Below, one piece after another: positions 24,696-38,400 of a DNA stretch of 64,000 bases (positions within the stretch are counted from its first letter, which is position 1; each line of letters begins with the position of its first letter). Position numbers and translations under genes: made by a program. Origin of the DNA: Omphiscola glabra (Eukaryota > Mollusca > Gastropoda > Lymnaeidae); NCBI GenBank assembly GCA_964017045.1, contig OZ024806.1, positions 25,965,503 to 26,029,502 on the forward strand, written 5' to 3'. The notes under the pieces were generated by a model. It saw only the letters and a list, made by a program, of their open reading frames with translations, searched no databases and had not been told where the DNA came from.

Positions 24696-26164
24696 TGATT
24701 CACTAGCGCCCCCTGCGCCATCTTCCCAAGGCCTACGATCATTTCAATGCAGATTCTGTCCTTTAACATAGCCTAAGAGCTCTCAATTACCTCCTCTGTT
24801 AACGTTGACTTGCTCGTGTGTAAATAACGACAAACTCATGTGGTTTTTATAACATGTTCTTACTAACACCAAAAAGATCCCTTTACAACAATAGCTCCTC
24901 CCACGCCACCCACGAACTGTCTCGGTAACAATTTGTTTTCATAATTTATTACAGCTGCACTGACCGTTTGGGGGGGGGGGACTTATTGACGCCCCCCCCC
25001 ACACAAACCTCAGCCCATCGCTAGGTTTATTCGCATTCTTCTGCCAATCATTTGAGACGACATGGATAGTAACCAGATCGACACGCTTGAAATGTGTCGC
25101 AAAACGAAGGGTATTAAGACGTCAGCATTTTAAAATCTATTTCTGTACCACCCCCGCTCCCTATTCCAACTTGAAAGGCCCTTTCAAACGTACAACGACC
25201 GATTAAAACGTTGTGTTAACATTTTCTACCCCAACTGCCCCCCCCCCCCCCAAAAAAAAACTGTCGAAGAGCAAAAAAGAAAATACAAAGCTTTTACTGA
25301 AGTGACGTGGTTCTACAAAGTCTACACGATTACAATTCCGTGTATATCGAATTACCAGCATCACCAGAGACATTCACCCAACTAAATCTGTCACGAAGGT
25401 ACTTAACTATTTTTATTTGTCAGTCCAATTTTTTTTATCCCCAATCGTTTTTTTTGAGTTTCCTCCATAGTATTAATCAATCCAGCATTGCAGCTATTTC
25501 CCCTGAGTGGCTGCTAAGCTAAAACTAACAAAATATACTTTAAAACTTCCATTTAACCTTTTCAACAACCTTTGCCGTAACCGAATTCTCAGCCTATAGT
25601 TTTTAATCACTTTATTAACATAATTTATTACAGCTGTTAATGTTACGTAACCCTTGAAAGTGATGAGAACCCGCAACGTTATCGCAACGATCTTAGTCAT
25701 TAGAAACAATAAATGGAATCTCAAAAAGTAGATAGAGCACACATTGAATGCTCTAATAACATTCTGACCAGCAATTTGCATGCGGTACACAGACAGATTT
25801 ACAATAATTTAAAACATTTTTAATTACAGAACAACAACAAAAAAGACAAAACAAAAAAAACAAAAAACTCTTTGCTTGGAATCTCGGGTTTTACGCCTGT
25901 TTCTAATGTTATTAGGGAGACTGATTCCAAATATTGCATGACATTTTCCCTATCAGCTCTAGTTTTTTACGATAGCGCTTAAAGTATCAATTTTAGTTCT
26001 CTTTACATGAACTCTTTAGTGCAGAGTCTGGATGTCAAAAAAAAAAAACACAAAAAAAACAACAAAACAAAGTTGTAATTTAACTTTGAAATGTATTTTT
26101 TCCAGTTAGATGAGCCCAACAAAATATCTGAAAACCTGAAAGAGGACGCAACAAAACAAAGTCC

Positions 26165-29100
26165 AAAACCTTCAGTCATGAGACATGTTCACGAGACATG
26201 TTTTACCGTTGGATTTTTATATCTTCTTTTCATTACCATTATCTACCTTCAGTCACAAGGCATGTTCCACAGTAGGATTTCATATCTGCTTTTGCTTACC
26301 ATGATCTACATTCAGTCATAAGGCATGTTCCACAGTAGGATTTCATATCTGCTTCTGCTTACCATGATCTACCTTCAGTCATAAGGCATGTTCCACAGTA
26401 GGATTTCATATCTGCTTCTGCTTACCATGATCTACCTTCAGTCATAAGGCATGTTCCACAGTAGGATTTCATATCTGCTTCTGCTTACCATGATCTAACT
26501 TCAGTCATAAGGCATGTTCCACAGTAGGATTTCATATCTGCTTCTGCTTACCATGATCTACCTTCAGTCATAAGGCATGTTCCACAGTAGGATTTCATAT
26601 CTGCTTCTGCTTACCATGATCTACCTTCAGTCATAAGGCATGTTCCAATGTAGGATTTCATATCTGCTTCTGCTTACCATGATCTACCTTGAGTCATAAG
26701 GCATGTTCCACTGTAGGATTTCATATCTGCTTCTGCTTACCATGATCTACCTTCAGTCATAAGGCATGTTCCACTGTAGGATTTCATATCTGCTTCTGCT
26801 TACCATGATCTACCTTCAGTCATAAGGCATGCTCCACAGTAGGATTTCATATCTGCTTCTGCTTACCATGATCTACCTTCAGTCATAAGGCATGTTCCAC
26901 TGTAGGATTTCATATCTGCTTCTGCTTACCATGATCTACCTTCAGTCATAAGGCATGTTCCACTGTAGGATTTCATATCTGCTTCTGCTTACCATGATCT
27001 ACCTTCAGTCATAAGGCATGTTCCACTGTAGGATTTCATATCTGCTTCTGCTTACCATGATCTACCTTCAGTCATAAGGCATGTTCCACTGTAGGATTTC
27101 ATATCTGCTTCTGCTTACCATGATCTACCTTCAGTCATAAGGCATGTTGCACTGTAGGATTTCATATCTGCTTCTGCTTACCATGATCTACCTTCAGTCA
27201 TAAGGCATGTTCCACTGTAGGATTTCATATCTGCTTCTGCTTACCATGATCTACCTTCCGTCATAAGGAATGTTCCACTGTAGGATTTCATATCTGCTTC
27301 TGCTTACCATGATCTACCTTCAGTCATAAGGCATGTTCCACTGTAGGATTTCATATCTGCTTCTGCTTACCATGATCTACCTTCAGTCATAAGGCATGTT
27401 CCACTGTAGGATTTCATATCTGCTTCTGCTTACCATGATCTACCTTCAGTCATAAGTCATGTTCCACTGTAGGATTTCATATCTGCTTCTGCTTACAATG
27501 ATCTAACTTCAGTCATAAGGCATGTTCCACTGTAGGATTTCATATCTGCTTCTGCTTACCATGATCTACCTTTAGTCATAAGGCATGTTCCACAGTAGGA
27601 TTTCATATCTGCTTCTGCTTACCATGATCTACCTTCAGTCATAAGGCATGTTCCACAGTAGGATTTCATATCTGCTTCTGCTTACCATGATCTACCTTCA
27701 GTCATAAGGCATGTTCCAATGTAGGATTTCATATCTGCTTCTGCTTACCATGATCTACCTTCAGTCATAAGGCATGTTCCACTGTAGGATTTCATATCTG
27801 CTTCTGCTTACCATGATCTACCTTCAGTCATAAGGCATGTTCCACTGTAGGATTTCATATCTGCTTCTGCTTACCATGATCTACCTTCAGTCATAAGGCA
27901 TGCTCCACAGTAGGATTTCATATCTGCTTCTGCTTACCATGATCTACCTTCAGTCATAAGGCATGTTCCACTGTAGGATTTCATATCTGCTTCTGCTTAC
28001 CATGATCTACCTTCAGTCATAAGGCATGTTCCACTGTAGGATTTCATATCTGCTTCTGCTTACCATGATCTACCTTCAGACATAAGGCATGTTCCACTGT
28101 AGGATTTCATATCTGCTTCTGCTTACCATGATCTACCTTCAGTCATAAGGCATGTTCCACTGTAGGATTTCATATCTGCTTCTGCTTACCATGATCTACC
28201 TTCAGTCATAAGGCATGTTGCACTGTAGGATTTCATATCTGCTTCTGCTTACCATGATCTACCTTCAGTCATAAGGCATGTTCCACTGTAGGATTTCATA
28301 TCTGCTTCTGCTTACCATGATCTACCTTCAGTCATAAGGAATGTTCCACTGTAGGATTTCATATCTGCTTCTGCTTACCATGATCTACCTTCAGTCATAA
28401 GGCATGTTCCACTGTAGGATTTCATATCTGCTTCTGCTTACCATGATCTACCTTCAGTCATAAGGCATGTTCCACTGTAGGATTTCATATCTGCTTCTGC
28501 TTACCATGATCTACCTTCAGTCATAAGTCATGTTCCACTGTAGGATTTCATATCTGCTTCTGCTTACAATGATCTAATTTCAGTCATAAGGCATGTTCCA
28601 CTGTAGGATTTCATATCTGCTTCTGCTTACCATGATCTACCTTTAGTCATAAGGCATGTTCCACAGTAGGATTTCATATCTGCTTCTGCTTACCATGATC
28701 TACCTTCAGTCATAAGGCATGTTCCACTGTAGGATTTCATATCTGCTTCTGCTTACCATGATCTACCTTCAGTCATAAGGCATGTTCCACTGTAGGATTT
28801 CATATCTGCTTCTGATTGCCATGATCTACCTTCAGTCATAAGGCATGTTCCACTGTAGGATTTCATATCTGCTTTTGCTTACCATGATCTACATTCATTC
28901 TTAAGGCATGTTCCACTGTAGGATTTCATATCTGCTTCTGCTTACAATGATCTACCTTCAGTCATAAGGCATGTTCCACTGTAGGATTTCATATCTGCTT
29001 CTGCTTACCATGATCTACCTTCAGTCATAAGGCATGTTCCACAGTAGGATTTCATATCTGCTTCTGCTTACCATGATCTACCTTCAGTCATAAGGCATGT

Positions 29101-30815
29101 TCCACAGTAGGATTTCATATCTGCTTCTGCTTACCATGATCTACCTTTAGTCATAAGGCATGTTCCACAGTTGGATTTCATATCTGCTTCTGCTTACCAT
29201 GATCTACCTTCAGTCATAAGGCATGTTCCACTGTAGGATTTCATATCTGCTTCTGCTTACCTTGATCTACCTTCAGTCATAAGGCATGTTCCACTGTAGG
29301 ATTTCATATCTGCTTCTGCTTACCATGATCTACCTTCAGTCATAAGGCATGTTCCACTATAGGATTTCATATCTGCTTCTGCTTACCATGATCTACCTTC
29401 AGTCATAAGGCATGTTCCACAGTAGGATTTCATATCTGCTTCTGCTTACCATGATCTACCTTCAGTCATAAGGCATGTTCCACTGTAGGATTTCATATCT
29501 GCTTCTGCTTACCATGATCTACCTTCAGTCATAAGGCATGTTCCACTGTAGGATTTCATATCTGCTTCTGCTTACCATGATCTACCTTCAGTCATAAGGC
29601 ATGTTCCACTGTAGGATTTCATATCTGCTTCTGCTTACCATGATCTACATTCATTCTTAAGGCATGTTCCACTGTAGGATTTCATATCTTCTTCTGCTTA
29701 CCATGATCTACCTTCAGTCATAAGGCATGTATCACTGTAGGATTTCATATCTGCTTCTGCTTACCATGATCTACCTTCAGTCATAAGGCATGTTCCACTG
29801 TAGGATTTCATATCTGCTTCTGCTTACCATGATCTACCTTCAGTCATAAGGCATGTTCCACTGTAGGATTTCATATCTGCTTCTGCTTACCATGATCTAC
29901 CTTCATTCTTAAGGCATGTTCCACAGTAGGATTTCATATCTGCTTCTGCTTACCATGATCTACCTTCATTCTTAAGGCATGTTCCACTGTAGGATTTCAT
30001 ATCTGTTTCTGCTTACAATGATCTACCTTCAGTCATAAGGCATGTTCCACTGTAGGATTTCATATCTGCTTTTGCTTACCATGATCTACATTCAGTCATA
30101 AGGCATGTTCCACAGTAGGATTTCATATCTGCTTCTGCTTACCATGATCTACGTTCAGTCATAAGGCATGTTCCACAGTAGGATTTCATATCTGCTTCTG
30201 CTTACCATGATCTACCTTCAGTCATAAGGCATGTTCCACAGTAGGATTTCATATCTGCTTCTGATTGCCATGATCTACCTTCAGTCATAAGGCATGTTCC
30301 ACTGTAGGATTTCATATCTGCTTTTGCTTACCATGATCTACATTCATTCTTAAGGCATGTTCCACTGTAGGATTTCATATCTGCTTCTGCTTACAATGAT
30401 CTACCTTCAGTCATAAGGCATGTTCCACTGTAGGATTTCATATCTGCTTCTGCTTACCATGATCTACCTTCAGTCATAAGGCATGTTCCACAGTAGGATT
30501 TCATATCTGCTTCTGCTTACCATGATCTACCTTCATTCTTAAGGCATGTTCCACTGTAGGATTTCATATCTGCTTCTGCTTACCATGATCTACCTTCAGT
30601 CATAAGGCATGTTCCACTGTAGGATTTCATATCTGCTTCTGCTTACCATGATCTACCTTCAGTCATAAGGCATGTTCCACTGTAGGATTTCATATCTGCT
30701 TCTGCTTACCATGATCTACCTTCATTCTTAAGGCATGTTCCACTGTAGGATTTCATATCTGCTTCTGCTTACCATGATCTACCTTCATTCTTAAGGCATG
30801 TTCCACTGTAGGAGT
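26165..30815. repeat. 63-bp tandem array of about 73 copies with higher-order structure
   Basis: The unit contains CCATGATCTACCTTCAGTCA, TAAGGCATGTTCCACTGTAG and GATTTCATATCTGCTTCTGC. Single-base variants recur at fixed distances. TTCCAATG, GCTCCACAG, TTGCAC, AAGGAATG and AAGTCATG variants repeat 1071 bp apart (17 units). CTGATTGCC, a CTTTTGCTT/CATTCTTAAGG pair and TTACAATGA variants repeat 1449 bp apart (23 units). Copy A has only one related unit at about 10556-10620. The array lies upstream of gene B. Confidence 0.95.
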
Positions 30816-31434
30816 CCTTATCTACTTTTCATTTCCGTGAACTGTCGCAGCTCTCAGAGTATAAATCTTGCACGTGTCACATAGCACGAGGCAGAGAGAT
30901 CGTGGAGAGTAATAACGATTTTAACAAAGCTGCACATAGTGAACGTTACGACCATCGTGAATAAAGTGATCTGGTGAAATGTTCATAATATCGTTCTAGC
31001 AATCTACCAGGCTAAGAAGAAAACGGAGCCCCCCTCTTTAGCCTTTGAAAAGATAACCAATAAACAACCATTTGACAATTGTTTTTCCCTTCTTGTATGT
31101 TCAAAATGTGATCTCATAAATATTTTATATTCTTGCTTTTTCAACCGTTTGTGATAGTAGAGGCAAACAAGAACATGTGGCAGGAAACTAGTGGCCTCCG
31201 AGAGAAATATTAGGATTTTAAAAAATGTGATGAATGAAACTTTAGTAACACAATATGGAGTCATACGACAACATTTAAACGTATATGAAACTAGGCAAGC
31301 GTGCTAAGACAGTTTGTAAAATTTTTGAATAAAGAACAGTTCATAAATTATTTAAAGAGTAATGTGGTTACATAAAGCTATCAATGAATATCAAGTAGAA
31401 AATAAAAGCTGGAATTTTGTATTGACCACCGCCC

Positions 31435-31727
31435 AGTGAAAGTATAAATGACCACATATCATATCATTAAAATATTAGTGACCTACATTTCATTCCATCA
31501 AAATATTAGTGACCTAAATTTGATATCAACAAAATATTAGTGACCTATATTTCATATCATCAAAGTATAAGTGACCTACATTTCATATCATCAAAGTATA
31601 AGTGACCTACATTTCATATCATCAAAACATTAGTGACCTACATTTCATATCATCAAAATATTAGTGACCTACATTTCATATAACGAAAGTACAAGTGACC
31701 TACATTTCATATCATCAAAGGATGACA
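31435..31727. repeat. 31-bp tandem repeat, about nine copies (copy B)
   Basis: This is the same unit and flanks as 11190-11285, but with about nine copies. The array expanded in B or contracted in A after duplication. Confidence 0.85.
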
Positions 31728-32345
31728 TTTAATAATGTGTCTTGAACATCATTATTTATTTATTGTCGTAAAAATCGCTTTGGCAGTGAATAAGATAACT
31801 GTCAAGAGAACCTATACGTAAAGAGTGACGTGAAATATGTCACCAACGGCTGCCATATACCAATACTTAGTTTCGCATATCAAGTATGATGATATGTTCA
31901 TATGATGTATTTTTTGTTTGTTTGACTCTTATTCAAGATTGTCATGATAGTTCATACCACAGAAGTCTTCCAAAAGGAGATACATTTGTGTAAAATAACG
32001 GGAAGTTCTATAAATGTTTTTTTTTTTTGGTATAAAATTAAACAACCATTGAAAACAAAGTATATTTTGCAAATTCTTTGTATACACTTTTTACTATTTT
32101 ATTAATATTCTGTTGTCGCCCCCCGCTTTACACTGCAGATTTATTTCACCAAATATTTCAGAAAACATAAGAATTTATTACGCAACAAACGCATTTCGAT
32201 ATTTTCTTTGAAGAAGAAACTCATTTAGCGCAGTTACCAGGAATTTTATTTCGTTAAATCAGCGGCATCATATCGCATTTATCTTCCTCTCGAAAAACAG
32301 GACATACTGATTTTTAATGGTTGGTGGGTTGGGGAGATGGGACTA

Positions 32346-33470
32346 AACATTTGAAAGAAAGGGTCACTGGCAATGAGTCTATGTGTCAAGTTTCAGCTCA
32401 ATAGTTTTACGGGAACATGGTCAATTAGCTCTCCAAAAATTTTGCCAGCCATGTAAAAAGCGAAGTTATTATAAAGGATTTATTAAGCATATTTTAATGG
32501 AGCACATTTTACTTGTATTAATGCTAAAAAATGGCAAATGCTCAATATCTGAAAAGCTAGAGCTGAAAAGAGGAAAATTGGTGACACATTTGTAATGCTA
32601 TGTGCAGAAAGAATTCTAATATTTAAAGCACTAAATTGTGTTTGTGCCAGTGTTATAAAGGACAAGGATTAAAATCATCACAATTAGAAGATTATTTTAG
32701 ACCATGCAACTTTATATTTTGAAAGTAATAAATTGCTTATAAATTATTAAGATTTTAAACCCTTTATTTCTAAAATAATGATTGGATGTCATCAATTAAT
32801 CTTGACCCCTTCCATCTTGTCAAGAGTTGTCAAACCTCTTGACCCCACCCCCCCTTATTTGAATGGACGTTACGTGGGGGCAAGACCCCCTCTAAAACAC
32901 ACGCAATGCAACATTTGGCTATTGAATTGTTGCTACTACCCCCCACCCCTCCCCAGCCAAGTGTACATATCCTTTACTTTCATTTCGAGACATTCTTTTG
33001 TAGAATAGAACGGCTTTGAAATCGACCGGTCTCTATGTATCCCAGCTGTAAAGAATTAAGAAAGAAAAATTGACTGTCTCAAACCAACTCCCACCCCCTT
33101 TTTCCATTTGAGGATTTAATTCTTAGGAAAAGCTTTAGACTTATCTTGTTTTTTCATTAATTTTTAATCCATCCCCCACCCCCACCCCCCCAAACTCTAC
33201 AGCTTGTGATGTTTTGGGGGTATTCCGATATTCACATTACTCTACATTATGCTGTAACAAAAGCCAGTGGGAAACCAGAGTTTGTTGTCTAACCCTCCCA
33301 ATGCCTTGAAACAATTTTTTTTAAAAAGTGGGGATTTTTCAAGGACATTTTTTTTTGTGTGTGTCTAGACACAATGTTGGAAAAAACTTTTGTCTAATGA
33401 ACGAAAAACAATGTTTTTAATAGTGGTAATGGCTAAAAAAAACAACAACAGATGTGTAAGATTGTGTGTG
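32346..33470. other. Unannotated spacer
   Basis: This is unique-looking, AT-rich sequence with C- and A-rich runs after the end of copy B homology. Open frames are short and lack recognisable motifs. Confidence 0.4.
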
Positions 33471-33625
33471 TGTGGGGGGGGGGGGGGTGAGATCTTTGGG
33501 ATTCAGATCTTGGGGGTTAAATCTTTGAGGGGGTTAATATCGTTGGGGATCAGATCTTGGGGAGTCAGATCGTGGAGAGTCAGATCGTAGGGAATCAGAT
33601 CGTGTGTGTGTGGGGGGGGGGGGGC
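33470..33625. repeat. G-rich 15-bp tandem repeat
   Basis: CAGATC recurs exactly every 15 bp from 33551 to 33596 (GTCAGATCGTGGAGA-like unit). It is bounded by two G runs of 10 or more at about 33473-33487 and 33612-33623. Confidence 0.75.
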
Positions 33626-34879
33626 TGATCAGATCAGAGTTATTATCGTAACGGACATATCGTGGTTTTGAGGGCGTGCTGGGTGTTCAAAGTGTAGAGA
33701 CGTTTAAAAAGGGTACTGTGATAAGCGATGTTGGGAGTTCCGGTAGTGAGTTATCGTCGTAGTGGAAGTCCTAGGTGTGTCAGTCTCAGTGCCGAGTGTA
33801 GTTTATTAGTGTCCATGTAGTGACGTTTTAAGATAGGACGTTTATTGAACCTGTCGTTATCCAGTCTAGCCATGTCAATAAAGAGATTCAGATTTTTCAA
33901 CCTTACGATTTTCTTATTTATATCATAGAATATAATTCCCCGCCCCTATCAACCCCCCCCCCCTTTTTTTTCAGACACTGTAGAGTCTACTGCCCCGTGC
34001 AGTAAACGCACCTACTACGGGAGATCGTAATGAATAAAGATGACAACATTTGGAATATCTTAAAGTTCTGAAGTTCGTAACAATAATGCATTGCACATCC
34101 ATTACAGCTTGATTGAATGAAGCTAGCAGTTCCGGGTGAACTCCCCAGCTGCTGTCGGTGTGCACTGGCATTGTTATCTGACGTCTGCTTCATGCTGGCT
34201 TCCCACACATGCCGTGTGTCATTATTGGGTGACTGAGCACGAATTATGTTGCCTACTTTTGTTTAACCTCGGAGCTTAATGGGCCGTTTCATAAATTATG
34301 TCAACAATTTTTGATGAGTACGTGCCTCCCTTCTTTTGTCAACAGCTAACTGTCAAATAATTAAGGAGCCCCAGAATGTTTTGTCATATGTCATTATCCT
34401 TCTCCCCACAGCGAATAGCAATAAATAAATAAACAGTATTTTTAGTGCTTAAGAAAGAGAAATCAACGCAAAAAACATATTAATATATTTTTGCAATCTT
34501 CTTTAGCCAATAGCGAACCTTAACTAAATGGCACCCAGAGCGACCTCCCCAATCGCTCACACAACGATATGTATGCATTAGTGTAGTAAATTTAGCACTG
34601 CTGCTAATAATGAACAGCATCATTTTTAATTTCAACATTATGCAAATTTTTGAAAGTTTCTTTTATTCCTTTTCGTTTGTGGTCGAGTGTTTTAAAACTG
34701 AGTCAACCCCGAGCTTGTTCAAACCCCGCCAGAGACCAAGTCAAACAGAAACATCACCAGCACCATGGGTGCATGGGACCCGTCAATCTCGGATTGCAAG
34801 TCATCTAAGAGAAGGAAACTCTGAATTAAAACAAGGAGGAGTCTCATGGGCGGATACATTAAAGCAATGAAAGATTCCG

Positions 34880-35080
34880 ACAACGCCTGTGACGTACTTG
34901 TGTCAAGCTGTATCATCCACATGATGTTCCCTTGGGTCATCTAGGTGCGTGGCGAGAGGCTATTTGCGGTCTAAGGGTCCAGCTTTCATACTCCTAAAGA
35001 AAAATATCCCAGGCCTTGTGTTTTCTTCCTACAAAGTCGACAGCATCGACACATTAAGGCGGACGGAATCCAGATAAAAA
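34880..35080 (+). repeat. Dispersed unnamed repeat family, member 2
   Basis: It shares ordered blocks with 9825-10000 and 41765-41970: a TTCCCTTGGG-like block, GGTGCGTGG then GAGAGGC, CCAGCTT, ATCCCAGGCCTTGTG, and a final CGACA-CATCG-CACATT stretch. The three copies are diverged but collinear. I cannot name the family or find its ends. Confidence 0.5.
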
Positions 35081-35334
35081 ATACAAATAAACTTCTAAAC
35101 TTAAATCAAAGCCTCAAACTAGCAATTAAACAAAATCACCAAATGCGTCAAGTAGATGATAATGGAAAATGAATATTACAAAATGGAAATTATAGGATAA
35201 TGGGACAGTTATATGTGGGGGAAAAGGGTCGTTGGAGTGGTGTCATCCCGTGGAAATAACTCATGGCAGCGCCTCCCTCCAGACTCCCCCTACACATTGA
35301 CCTCCTCAGAATCTTATTTCTCGGGTTGCACCCT

Positions 35335-35485
35335 GCTGTTGTGGAAAATTATTGTTGTGGCACTTCGTTCTTGTGGCACCCTGCTGTTGTGGAAAATTAT
35401 AGTTGTGGCACTCTGTTCTTGTGGCACCCTGGTTTTGTGGCACCCTGCTCTTGTGGCACCCTGCTCTTATGGCAACCTGTTCTTC
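35335..35485. repeat. 16-bp-based tandem repeat
   Basis: The unit is CTCTTGTGGCACCCTG, with several variants (GTTGTGGAAAATTAT segments). There are about eight degenerate copies. Open frames across it are a product of the repeat. Confidence 0.7.
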
Positions 35486-38400
35486 CGATTCACACGCTTA
35501 ACACAGAGCATTATTCATATTTGAGTTATTCCTTCTAAAAGAAGTTTATTTTTTTAAAATGCACAGGATATGTTCAAAAAAAGAATAACACAAAAGACTT
35601 CTCCATGGTTAGCAAAATATATATAAGAGATTCGGGAAATGCAACCACTGCCGTACATTTTGAAAAATACCAACTCTTGAGGTATTATACATAAAATAGT
35701 AATATATTATATATAACATATTATAAAAATATATTTTTACTTATATGTTACTTATACAAATAAAACCGGAAACGAATGCAGTGGAAAAAATGAGATTGTC
35801 AAAGTTCGATGAAAGCCGATACGTCAATTAAAAATATTTTACAACTCAGTTTCATTAAAATTTTAAACATTGAGACACTTTTTAAGTCCCTTGTATTTCT
35901 TTTCTTCTGCAGCGACCAATGTAAATCTTACCGTTATCTTACTTAAAACAAGTTGGGGAGAGCAGAGTTGGTCTTCTAGGGGAAAACGATCTCATCGATT
36001 GTTCTTTAAAAGAGCGGACAAAATTAGATATATTTAACCCAGGGGTTAAAAGCAAGCACAAATGCAAGATCTCTCTGCATAGCATTAGATCATCGGTTAA
36101 ATAAAAAAAATTGAGATTTTTTGTGTGTTTTTGTCCACGTTAAGAAACTTTTCTACTATTTTCACATTTTTAAAATTGTATTAAAATTAAGAAAAAAAAA
36201 ATCTTCGTTTGTCTCTTTATTAGCTACCATATTCAATTCATTTTTAACAAGTCAATGAAGATATTTTCTTTAAAACTTTTTTCGACACAAACACGTTTCG
36301 ATGTAAAATAAATGCAAGGGGCAATTATCGATGATAGAAATCCATGTCATAAATCTCAGGGGTTCGCTTGTCAAGTCTGTATTATCTATGCTTACTTAGA
36401 CAAAGTGTTTCATTGACACTATCGAGATCCCAGTTGTATTTTTAAAAAAAAACACTTGAACTTATATAAATATGGAGATAAAGTGAATAGAAGAAGATGA
36501 TGAAACAATTTATTGGCAGCCATATTTAGCACATCATCTCTTTATCTCCTCCCCTCCGCGTATGGGATTAAAATGAATTGTAATTCACGGAGAATCATCC
36601 AATGCTGCCTACTTAACGTTGGCATAATCTTAAAACTTGGTGTCCTTGGTAATGGAGGATAAAACGAGTCTTGAAATTTATATTTTTAAAAATGTATCAT
36701 TCACGTTTTTTTTAAAAACAGAAAGTCACTGGAAGCCCGAAATGCGAAGAACTAAAACACCCGCATCTAGATCGCGTACTTGCGTTTGTCAAAGATGCTT
36801 TGTTCCAGTTGCTGGGATGCCATACAAGTGAAAAGGATCAGGTGTTAAGCTGTTACTGTTTGAACGAAGGAACATTTATTCACATTTCAGCAATATTTTC
36901 GTTCATCCGTTAGTGAACGTAAATGATGACCGAGTTTAAAAAAAAAAAATTAGATCGATTTTAAAAAAAGCTTCACCGAGTTGAACGGTTCTGGACTAGC
37001 ACTTCTTCTGTTCGGCCCGTAAGTGGATGTGACTTTCGTGGAAGAAACAATAATAATTTTAAAAAATCTGGATATCCGTACACCATAGCCAGAAATGTCA
37101 ACAATACATAATAATAATTCGCGTAACTGGCTGCGTCAAGCTTGTCCAATCCGTATCCGGTTTACAATATCAAAACAAAATGTCCCTAAACAATTGGCGT
37201 AAGGATGTATGATGATGTTCCGTTTGAAAGATGTCCCTCATAGACTTTTTGAGGGGTGAACACAGCTCCTTCTGGAATGATTTCTTTTTCTGATAAACAT
37301 ACTGGTTGATCAGATTTTCTTATCATTTCAGAAATTTCGTAACAGTAAACAGTATATCTGTAACAATAAACTGCATATATATATTGTAACAATAAACAGC
37401 CATCTGTGTTACTTGATGACTTGTTTTTCATCTATTGGGACTGCTCTGTCATCCGTTTTTAAAAACCACCACCTTTTTTTTCACAATCACTTAAATTCGC
37501 TTTACGCACAAGCGAACACAATTGAACAACCATAATTAATACTTTGTCCTTCGCCGAGTGACACGTTTGCAGCAATGACTTCACAACTTATCTTTAAATC
37601 ACATTAGACGATTAGCTTTCAAATTCTAGACAGCCCATTTTAAAATGAACCCTTTTTGTAGGACCTGGGCCCCACGTTGGGAGACATTGGTTAAATGGTA
37701 TGGCCAACTAAACCGTGCAGACATAAGCTTAAAGAAACTCTTTGTTCAGCAAACCCATATATTTTCGTTGAAACGCGTTCAAATTGGTCGACATTTAAAT
37801 TTTTCGTCTAGTCCGCAATTATCATTTATCAGCTAATTTTAGAATTGACCCATTTTACACAAACGTTTAACGAATGTTGAAATACATTTAGTATACAATA
37901 GGCCTTCAACATAATTATTATACAAAACAGTGATACATGCACAAATGGGTGACAAAATTATAATTATAAGCGTATTCTACGCTCTCAGATAAAGGTGCTT
38001 TCATATAAGGAGATCGGAGGCACTCCGCATTTTAAATGAACTTACATATGGAGAGTTGGCAGAAGGGGCAAGACTTATTGGACTTTTTCTTACTTCAAAT
38101 TTCATAACATTCAATAAGTTTGACATATTTTTCCCATTTCAAAAGTCTGCTGTCTATCAAATTTCATAAGGGAATACAAACTTAACGTTTACAAATATTT
38201 TTAATGAGAATAGGTCTTTGTGTCCTACGAAATTTCATAGCTAAAAACCACTCACTGATTCTCTGACGACCTCATAAGAACAAACCATATGAAGTAGCTA
38301 TTTGATTTTTTTAAAATCTCAAAACCAAATTTTGTTACAGATTTGGACTTTCAATAAGATTTCTATCTTACAATGTAAAAAAAAAGACATAATAAAACTA

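Larger units (their letters stand above)
19385..32345. repeat. Segmental duplication, copy B
   Basis: This is the partner of copy A in the same orientation and order. It contains gene B except its last exon, an old LINE relic shared with A, a SPIN-like hAT insertion not in A, and a 63-bp array that is one unit in A. Homology may begin further left, since exon 4 of gene B is at 17880-17959 and the stretch between is occupied by hAT-derived sequence. Similarity to copy A ends near 32345. Confidence 0.85.

Noticed and set aside
26165..30815. Regular repeats considered as a CRISPR-like array
   Set aside because: Units are contiguous with no unique spacers, and the surrounding genes are eukaryotic with introns.
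37186..37431. An 81-codon minus-strand frame in the gene C downstream spacer
   Set aside because: It has no recognisable motif, no family resemblance and compositional runs typical of non-coding sequence.
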